A stretch of 64,000 nt of DNA from Niallia sp. NCCP-28 (GTDB taxonomy: Bacteria; Bacillota; Bacilli; Bacillales; Cytobacillaceae). The notes below the pieces were generated by a model. That model did no database searches, was not told the origin of the DNA, and saw only the letters and a list, made by a program, of their open reading frames with translations. The stretch spans positions 744,001 through 808,000 of the forward strand of contig NZ_BQYJ01000001.1 of assembly GCF_023168165.1 (NCBI RefSeq), in the 5' to 3' direction. Each line of letters starts with the position of its first letter. Position 1 is the first letter of the stretch. The position numbers and the translations under genes are program-made. Shown one piece after another: positions 58,255 through 64,000 of the stretch.

Positions 58255-58587
58255 TTAAATTATAGTAATAGACACGTATTTTCCATAGTCTCTTTCAATC
58301 GTTTCCAATGATACAACCATACCTTCTAAAAGCAGCTGTATTTTTTGGCTGTTTTCTTCCGAAATATTTTCGGGAATTCGGCATTCCAAAAAACCGCCCT
58401 CTTTTCCTTGCTTAATAATAGGTGTAATGCCTGTGAGAGAAATAACGGCATTTATAGCTCCAATAGAGACAGCCGATACTCCCGCACATACAATATCATT
58501 CCCACTATTTGCAAACAAAGCATGACCGCTAATGGAAAAAGATTCAATAAGACCTGAATTTGCTTTGTTAATCGTAATATCGATCAT
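58255..58587 (-). CDS. ysxB: Ribosomal-processing cysteine protease Prp (YsxB)
   Basis: Prp cleaves the N-terminal extension of L27. The 110-residue protein has the catalytic histidine in SISGHALFANSG and the cysteine in DIVCAGVSAVSIGAINAV. It lies between rplU and rpmA, 12 bases after rplU, as in nearly all Firmicutes. Confidence 0.95.
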   Translation of the reverse strand: MIDITINKANSGLIESFSISGHALFANSGNDIVCAGVSAVSIGAINAVISLTGITPIIKQGKEGGFLECRIPENISEENSQKIQLLLEGMVVSLETIERDYGKYVSITII

Positions 58588-58599
58588 ACAAAGTTAACC

Positions 58600-58908
58600 T
58601 TACGCGTTGATTTTTTCAATAACAACTTTTGTATAAGGTTGACGATGACCTTGTTTTTTACGGTAATTTTTCTTCGCTTTGTATTTGAAAACGATGATTT
58701 TCTTTTGACGGCCTTGTTTTTCAACTTTAGCTGTAACAGTAGCTCCTTCAACAACTGGGCTTCCTACTTTTACACTTTCTCCGCCAACGAAAAGAACTTT
58801 GTCAAAAGTTACAGTCTCACCAGCTTCAACATTTAATTTTTCAATGTAGATAGCTTGACCCTCTTCAACTTTAATTTGCTTTCCGCCTGTTTCAATAATT
58901 GCGTACAT
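58600..58908 (-). CDS. rplU: 50S ribosomal protein L21
   Basis: L21 of 102 residues, with the classic start [18 protein letters not shown] and the C-terminal [19 protein letters not shown] that contacts rRNA. ATG at 58908 follows AAGGAGG. A structured leader precedes it, and the operon continues with ysxB and rpmA. Confidence 0.98.
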   Translation of the reverse strand: MYAIIETGGKQIKVEEGQAIYIEKLNVEAGETVTFDKVLFVGGESVKVGSPVVEGATVTAKVEKQGRQKKIIVFKYKAKKNYRKKQGHRQPYTKVVIEKINA

Positions 58909-58924
58909 AACTGCACCTCCTTGT

Positions 58925-59035
58925 TAGACTAAGACTCGCCAATCACAGGCGTCTTGCTAAAAGAGCAAAAACTTATAACCTGTTCCGAGCGGTTGTAGAG
59001 CACGGGTGCTACAAACAACATTAAAATACTATCAT
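58925..59035 (-). promoter_or_regulatory. L21 leader RNA of rplU-ysxB-rpmA
   Basis: The leader contains GGTTATAAGTTTTTGCTC, GCAAGACGCCTG and AGTCTTAGTC on the minus strand, and can fold into several short helices. This is the place of the L21 leader family in Firmicutes, thought to mediate autoregulation. Its location and composition fit; the fold was not computed. Confidence 0.8.
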
Positions 59036-59215
59036 GTTTATTAATGCCTGTCAATATATTGATTAGCATGCAGAAAAAATTCTGCTCCCTTATGTTTTTA
59101 TTTTAAGGCTTTTTTTGTAACCTTTATTGCTGTTTAATTCAAAAAGGGGCAATTGCTTTCCAACCGGTTAAATAAACAAAACCTATTGAAAAATAATAAT
59201 TTTTTAGAGAAGAGC
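59036..59215. other. Region between rng and the L21 leader
   Basis: AT-rich DNA after the rng stop codon. It should contain the rplU promoter. No gene or clear terminator is seen. Confidence 0.4.
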
Positions 59216-60661
59216 CTAACTTAAAGAACCTACATAAGAAATCCTGTAATAAGGTTTTGAGAATTCACTGACAGTAAAGCGTATTTCACATAATAATAAT
59301 TCTTCAAATCTTTTCTTATGTTCCTCTTTTATACCTGAAAATATATGAATGACATCCAAAGTGGCTTCAATCAAAATAAGCTCACAGTCGGCCGTTTTAT
59401 ATTCCCATAACTCCCTTTCTAGCTGAAATGCCACACTTTCGGCACTAAGAACATATCCTGTTCCATTACAAACTATACATTTAGATTGGCGAACTTCTTT
59501 CAGCGTTTTTACCGTCTTTTTTCTTGTTATTTGCAGAATCCCAAGTGAAGTAAAACCTACCACTTTGGTTTGCCGGCTGTCTTTTTGCAACTCCTTTATC
59601 ATCTGTGATTGAATCTTTTGTTGATTTTTTACAGGCATATCAATAAAATCCACCAGAACAATCCCTGATATATCACGGATTTTCAGTTGTCTTGCCACTT
59701 CTTCACATGCAAGCTTATTGGTTTGAAAAACCGTATCTTCCCTTTCTTGTTTTCCTTCAAACTTTCCTGTATTCACATCAACCATGGTAAAAGCTTCTGC
59801 TTCATCAATAATTATGTAGGCTCCATTTTTCAGCCAGACAATTCGGTTTAATGCTTTTTCCACATCATTTTCCACTTCATAATAAGCAAAAAGACCTTGG
59901 GTTTGCTGATAAAAATTCACATCAAAAGCGGGAAATCGCGCTGCCCATTTTTTGCTCTCCAGCAAATCATCGATAATGACTTCCCCTGTTTCCAGCTTCT
60001 CCAGCACAATTATTAACTCTTTATCAAAATCATCCTCTTCTTTTAAAAGAGCAACTTTTTTTAATTGCCCTGCATTTATTTTCAATTCCTGATAATCTTT
60101 CTTCAGCCTTTTTAGCTCTTCTGTTAACTGATTCTCTGTACAGTTTGCCGCAGATGTTCTAAAAATAATACCTTCTTCCTCAGTGGTCACAGCACTTCCG
60201 AATGATCGCAAAAAATCACTTTTTTCTTTTTCGGCAATTTTTTTTGATACGGCAATATACCGCCCTGTTGGAATATAAATAATATTTTCTCCTGCCAATT
60301 CAATTATGCCCGTCAGTTTAGAACCTTTTGTTCCTGCAGCATCTTTAACAACCTGAACAAGCATTCTTTCTCCCTGCTTAACAAAAGAGTTTATATTCAT
60401 CTTTTTTTTCTGCTCCAATGGCCGTGCATCCGTAATAAATGATGCCAGCTGTTCTTTCGGCAAATATCCAGCCTTCCCTTCTCCAATTTCAATAAAAACA
60501 GCATTCATTCCAGGAATAACCTTTGTTGCTTGTCCTAAATATATATTGCCGACCGATGAATTTTGCTCCGGCTGTTGTATGTATAAACGCTCTAATTTAT
60601 TTTCTTTTATAAAGGCAAAACGTTTTTCTCTTGTTTTTATATTCACTAATACTCTATTCAT
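59216..60661 (-). CDS. rng: Ribonuclease E/G family protein
   Basis: A 481-residue endoribonuclease of the RNase E/G family, which cleaves AU-rich single-stranded RNA. It has an S1 domain (about residues 37-120: GNIYLGQATKVIPGMNAVFIEIG), the catalytic aspartates in FTMVDVNTGKFEG and IVLVDFIDMP, and the zinc-link motif CIVCNGTG. B. subtilis 168 lacks this gene, but many other Bacillaceae carry it between spoIVFB and rplU. It begins at ATG 60661 after AAGGGTGG. Confidence 0.93.
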   Translation of the reverse strand: MNRVLVNIKTREKRFAFIKENKLERLYIQQPEQNSSVGNIYLGQATKVIPGMNAVFIEIGEGKAGYLPKEQLASFITDARPLEQKKKMNINSFVKQGERMLVQVVKDAAGTKGSKLTGIIELAGENIIYIPTGRYIAVSKKIAEKEKSDFLRSFGSAVTTEEEGIIFRTSAANCTENQLTEELKRLKKDYQELKINAGQLKKVALLKEEDDFDKELIIVLEKLETGEVIIDDLLESKKWAARFPAFDVNFYQQTQGLFAYYEVENDVEKALNRIVWLKNGAYIIIDEAEAFTMVDVNTGKFEGKQEREDTVFQTNKLACEEVARQLKIRDISGIVLVDFIDMPVKNQQKIQSQMIKELQKDSRQTKVVGFTSLGILQITRKKTVKTLKEVRQSKCIVCNGTGYVLSAESVAFQLERELWEYKTADCELILIEATLDVIHIFSGIKEEHKKRFEELLLCEIRFTVSEFSKPYYRISYVGSLS

Positions 60662-60806
60662 TTTTTTCCACCCTTTATAATCATTCAGCCACTGCTACAG
60701 CATGTTCTTGAGTCATTCCATTAAAATTTTACCTTATATCATTTCAAAACATACACTCAGCAAAGCATTTTCAGAATATACCTGTTACTTTTATACAGCT
60801 AAAAAT

Positions 60807-60842
60807 ATAAAAGAAGCCATATCAAATGATATCACTTCTTTT
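60807..60842 (-). terminator. Terminator after spoIVFB
   Basis: AAAAGAAG pairs with CTTCTTTT around an inner ATATCA/TGATAT pairing; the minus strand continues with TATATTTTT. Confidence 0.75.
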
Positions 60843-60849
60843 ATATGTA

Positions 60850-61716
60850 TTATACAGGATAAACGATATCTCCTATTTTTACAGAAACTAATTTATCTGT
60901 AAAATAGGCATGAAGCACTTCATTTTCATCCAACACTTGTTTTTCTTTTCCTTCTGTTGTAATAACAATCGGATGTTTACAGCCCCGATGGAAATGTTCT
61001 AATACACGGAAAATCATTTCTCCTTCATCAACCTCAATCGGCTTTAATTGCCGCAGCTCTTTTGATTTTCCATAATACCTTTCTAACAAAAAACGCATAA
61101 ATACATACCTGCTTTGCTTCCATTCATAATAAATCGAGAACAATAAAAAACAAATAATAATCCAGGCATTAAGATTTATTGGCATAAACAATATGACGAA
61201 TAGAGTAAACAATATAACACCAGCAACAGACGTCAACAGCATCATTTTATGGGCTATCGGAAAAGCCTTTTTCATCGATATATAAAGGAAGAGCAGTTTC
61301 CCTCCATCGAGTGGCCAAATGGGCAGCAGATTAAATAAAAAAATGATCATATTATAGGAAATAAACACTTCATAGATGGAGGCAGACAAATACCCATTTT
61401 CATAAAGAAAATATGCGAGTATCATCATCCAAATATGCTGTGCTGGTCCTGCAAGAATCACAATGACCTCTTCTTTTAACGGCCGGTTTCCATGCTCATC
61501 CATTTCGGCTACTCCCCCAAAGGGCAACAACGAAATGCGCTTAATGCGCCAGGAAAAAAAGGAAGCTGCCACAGCATGGCCAAGTTCATGCACAGTAATA
61601 ATAAACAATAATAAGCATAAATCATAAAAATGGGCAGTCATTACACCTATTGCCATGACAACCCATAATAATGGATGAATATGAAAATATTTAAAAACAC
61701 GGAAAAATTTATTCAA
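60850..61716 (-). CDS. spoIVFB: Intramembrane metalloprotease SpoIVFB
   Basis: SpoIVFB cuts pro-sigma-K in the mother cell. The 288-residue protein has the zinc motif TVHELGHAVAA, the second metal motif LLPIWPLDGGK, six membrane segments and a C-terminal CBS-like domain ending in RGCKHPIVI and DENEVLHAYF. A TTG at 61716 (MNKFFRVF) is chosen because the product then matches the B. subtilis length exactly and AGGTG lies upstream. It overlaps spoIVFA by 8 bases. Confidence 0.96.
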   Translation of the reverse strand: MNKFFRVFKYFHIHPLLWVVMAIGVMTAHFYDLCLLLFIITVHELGHAVAASFFSWRIKRISLLPFGGVAEMDEHGNRPLKEEVIVILAGPAQHIWMMILAYFLYENGYLSASIYEVFISYNMIIFLFNLLPIWPLDGGKLLFLYISMKKAFPIAHKMMLLTSVAGVILFTLFVILFMPINLNAWIIICFLLFSIYYEWKQSRYVFMRFLLERYYGKSKELRQLKPIEVDEGEMIFRVLEHFHRGCKHPIVITTEGKEKQVLDENEVLHAYFTDKLVSVKIGDIVYPV

Positions 61717-62488
61717 AATCAATCACCTGGATAGGATCAATAAAATCATTATCCTTTTTAATGGCAAAATAAAACAGACCCAGCGATTCATCATTTTCAT
61801 AACTTGAGGCAAGCCCAACCTTATCTCCCTTTTTTAAGTTTTCATATATTTTCACATCAATCTCTTTCAGATTTCCATACCATGATTCACTTTTATCACT
61901 ATGTTGAATAATAACTGTATTGCCAAAACCTTCTTTTTCCCCTGCAAACTTCACAAATCCTTCATTCATTGCTTGTACAGTCGTATCATTGTCTGTTTCA
62001 ATCGCGACTCTTTGTCCATTGTCATTAAAATCTTCCAAAATTTTTCCAGATGCAGAAAGAGCATATTGCTGCAAGTTATTTTCTTCTTTCTCTTCTTTTT
62101 GCTTTTCCAACGGCAAAAAGGCAAGTGGTTTGCCAAACTGCTTTTCATACCAGTTAGAAACACCAGCAAAATTAAATTCCTGATTCATAGATTGCCTAAT
62201 GACTTTTTCCGCCGAGGCAAATGTTGCTGTCTGCTGTTTAACAATAATGGCAACAGCTAAAAAGAAAACGGCAGCCCCTAATATCTTTAATAAAAATAAT
62301 TCTTTGCGGAACAGTGGATGAAATTGATTGCCATCCTCTTCATAATAAATCTCCCTTTTTTCTCGAGCATTAAAATCATCATCCTCATCTTCCCATAAAA
62401 TTCTATTATCAATATTTTTTTTCAATTTGGACTGTTCTTTTTTTCTTTTTTCAATGCGCTTTCTTATTTCCTCTTTTCTCGAACTCAT
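61709..62488 (-). CDS. spoIVFA: SpoIVFA, inhibitor and anchor of SpoIVFB
   Basis: SpoIVFA holds SpoIVFB and BofA together and inhibits cleavage until SpoIVB acts. The 259-residue protein has a charged coiled N-terminus, one transmembrane helix (about residues 72-90) and an extracellular LytM-like domain (VQAMNEGFVKFAGEKEGFGN, VIIQHSDKSESWYGNL) without the metal-binding residues of active peptidases. The start at 62488 follows GGAGGGG. It is translated just before spoIVFB. Confidence 0.94.
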   Translation of the reverse strand: MSSRKEEIRKRIEKRKKEQSKLKKNIDNRILWEDEDDDFNAREKREIYYEEDGNQFHPLFRKELFLLKILGAAVFFLAVAIIVKQQTATFASAEKVIRQSMNQEFNFAGVSNWYEKQFGKPLAFLPLEKQKEEKEENNLQQYALSASGKILEDFNDNGQRVAIETDNDTTVQAMNEGFVKFAGEKEGFGNTVIIQHSDKSESWYGNLKEIDVKIYENLKKGDKVGLASSYENDESLGLFYFAIKKDNDFIDPIQVIDFE

Positions 62489-62568
62489 GAACACCCCTCC
62501 CTTTTATTTATTTGTACAAGTTTATGAACAAAAAGAAAGGAGTATGACAAGATGTCCTCAGAAGAAAA

Positions 62569-62605
62569 AAATAAAAAGCAGCTCCTATGTTAGGAGCTGC
62601 TCTAG
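62569..62605 (-). terminator. Terminator after minD
   Basis: A perfect AGCAGCTCCT stem with a five-base loop is followed by TTTTATTTTTTT on the minus strand. Confidence 0.92.
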
Positions 62606-62632
62606 AATAATATAGGAGCTATGTATAAACAA

Positions 62633-63436
62633 TTATTTTGCACCAAAAAACATTTTGATTTTTGCAAATACGCCTTTTGACTCTTCTTCTAAATGCTGAA
62701 GAGGAACAGATTCTCCAAGTATTCTTCGGGCAATGTTGCGATATGCTAAAGAGGACTTGCTATTTGGATTCAATGCAATAGGCTCACCATTATTAGAAGC
62801 TTTAATTACTTCATCGTCATCTGCAACAATGCCTAATAGATCGATGGAAAGATGTGTAGTTACTTCATCTATATCCAGCATATCTCCATTTTTGACCATA
62901 TGATTGCGTATACGGTTAATTACAAGCATAGGCGACACAACATTTTCTTCTTTTTCTAATAATCCAATCACTCGATCGGCATCTCTTACTGACGACACTT
63001 CTGGCGTTGTAACCACAACTGCTTTATCAGCACCAGCCACTGCGTTTTGATAACCTTGTTCAATGCCTGCAGGACAATCAATCAATACATAATCGTAATC
63101 CTGCTTCAATCGAAGTACTAATTCTCTCATTTGGCTTGGGTGTACAGCTGTTTTATCACTCGTTTGCGCAGCTGGCAATAAATATAATAAATCATCAAAT
63201 CGCTTATCTTTAACAAGCGCTTGATGTACTTTGCATCTTCCCTCTACAACGTCAACTAAGTCATAAATAATTCTATTTTCTAGTCCCATCACGACATCGA
63301 GATTTCGAAGGCCTATATCTGTATCAATTAAGCACACCTTTTTCCCTTGTAAAGCAAGGGCAGTACCAATATTTGCAGTAGTGGTCGTTTTGCCGACACC
63401 ACCTTTTCCTGACGTTACAACAATCGCTTCTCCCAT
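62633..63436 (-). CDS. minD: Septum site-determining protein MinD
   Basis: MinD is a membrane-associated ATPase that activates MinC and so blocks polar cell division; in Bacillus it is positioned by DivIVA through MinJ. The 267-residue protein has the deviant Walker A VTSGKGGVGKTTTTANIG, DTDIGLRNLD and VLIDCPAGIE. A basic amphipathic C-terminal helix (GVFAKIKMFFGAK) binds the membrane. It is one base after minC. Confidence 0.98.
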   Translation of the reverse strand: MGEAIVVTSGKGGVGKTTTTANIGTALALQGKKVCLIDTDIGLRNLDVVMGLENRIIYDLVDVVEGRCKVHQALVKDKRFDDLLYLLPAAQTSDKTAVHPSQMRELVLRLKQDYDYVLIDCPAGIEQGYQNAVAGADKAVVVTTPEVSSVRDADRVIGLLEKEENVVSPMLVINRIRNHMVKNGDMLDIDEVTTHLSIDLLGIVADDDEVIKASNNGEPIALNPNSKSSLAYRNIARRILGESVPLQHLEEESKGVFAKIKMFFGAK

Positions 63437-63437
63437 C

Positions 63438-64000
63438 TTAATGTCCTCCTTCCAAATTTGTTAAATTAGGCCTTACCTGTGTTAAAACTTGTAATCTATC
63501 AATCATAATAACACTATTATCGACATAAGCACATTCCATTTCACGCTTTTCGGCATCTGGATATTGATCTGGAGCCCTATTAATCAAACTGCTGATGCGA
63601 AGCTGAGTTGGCCTCATAACAGATGCAGCTACGATCGCCCGATCATTTCCATTAAATCCTGCATGAGCAATTCCTTTTAGTTTGCCCATAATAAAGATAT
63701 TCCCGCCTGCGACGACTTTTCCGCCTGGATTAACATCACCAATCAATAATAGATCTCCTGGCACCTCTAGTATTTGACCTGAACGGATGATGCTGGTGAC
63801 AGAAACAATTTCTTTTTCCTTAACCCATTCTGCTGCTTCTTGCCTTGTTATTATATTGCTTTTTATAGCATGTACAGAAAGATTTCTTTTGGTTTGTATC
63901 AGTTCAATAAGCTCCTGCTTTTGATCATCTGTTACATATCTATTGCCAAGCTCTACATTGACATGAATATCCTGCTTGTCCTCATGCATATTTGAACTTT
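63438..64000 (-). CDS. minC: Septum site-determining protein MinC, 3' part
   Basis: MinC inhibits FtsZ assembly. About 187 codons are visible and the frame is open at the window edge, so the first ~40 residues are missing. The C-terminal beta-helix domain is complete, with LLIGDVNPGGKVVAGGNIFIMG, LKGIAHAGFNGNDRAIVAA and PTQLRISSLINRAPD. The protein ends 1 base before the minD start. The ATG at 63989 is internal to the gene and not its start. Confidence 0.95.
   Translation of the reverse strand, partial: SSNMHEDKQDIHVNVELGNRYVTDDQKQELIELIQTKRNLSVHAIKSNIITRQEAAEWVKEKEIVSVTSIIRSGQILEVPGDLLLIGDVNPGGKVVAGGNIFIMGKLKGIAHAGFNGNDRAIVAASVMRPTQLRISSLINRAPDQYPDAEKREMECAYVDNSVIMIDRLQVLTQVRPNLTNLEGGH

Overview
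The window is AT-rich DNA from a spore-forming member of the Bacillaceae (Bacillus sensu lato). The gene order closely follows the Bacillus subtilis interval from minC to mltG. Nearly every gene lies on the minus strand. Sporulation genes (spo0B, spoIVFA/spoIVFB, spoVB, bofC, safA, coxA), two T-box leaders, strong Shine-Dalgarno motifs and frequent TTG/GTG starts all support this. I cannot name the species. There is no rRNA, tRNA, CRISPR array, prophage or intact insertion sequence.

Layout from left to right. 1-7.4 kb: 5' end of mltG, then yrzB, ruvX (yrrK), yrzL, T-box-controlled alaS, the permease gene yrrI, and small genes yrzQ and yrzR. 7.4-13.6 kb: recD2, the TPR protein YrrB, mnmA, its cysteine desulfurase partner yrvO, and the cysteine regulator cymR. 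14-22 kb: an M20 amidohydrolase with an enolase-superfamily N-acylamino-acid racemase, then rarA, then a yhcEFGHI-type ABC transporter operon with its own GntR repressor and a palindromic operator. The pair and the operon are insertions relative to B. subtilis. 22-28.4 kb: tcdA, an orphan KinB-like histidine kinase on the plus strand, aspS and hisS behind a second T-box, and a small unknown gene. 28.5-36 kb: a cell-wall amidase (plus strand), dtd, relA, apt and recJ. 36-47.4 kb: secDF, comN, spoVB (plus), yrbG, yrzE (plus, apparently with an ATC start), yajC, tgt, queA, ruvB and ruvA. 47.5-53.8 kb: a sporulation block with bofC, a degenerate epimerase-like gene, coxA, a CotS-family kinase-like gene, safA, and nadR (plus). 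53.9-64 kb: pheA, pheB, obg, spo0B, rpmA, the L27-processing protease gene ysxB, rplU with its leader, an RNase E/G gene, spoIVFB, spoIVFA, minD and the truncated minC.

Several linked processes recur. Translation and tRNA biology are covered by alaS, aspS, hisS, mnmA with yrvO, tcdA, tgt, queA, dtd, L21, L27 and Obg. DNA repair is covered by recD2, rarA, recJ, ruvAB and ruvX. Stringent response and purine salvage are covered by relA and apt. Sporulation signalling and coat assembly are covered by spo0B, the orphan kinase, bofC with spoIVFAB, safA and coxA.

I found no clearly new multi-gene system. The signal that ordinary gene annotation does not explain is in the intergenic DNA. There are several MITE-like elements with matching terminal inverted repeats, a GC-rich palindromic core shared among them, and a roughly 100-bp repeat family that recurs beside gene 3' ends, including between pheB and pheA. 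A perfect 23-bp stem lies upstream of spo0B. Other points worth checking are the ATC start of yrzE, the epimerase-like protein without its catalytic tyrosine, and the kinase gene overlapping safA with an adjacent hairpin.
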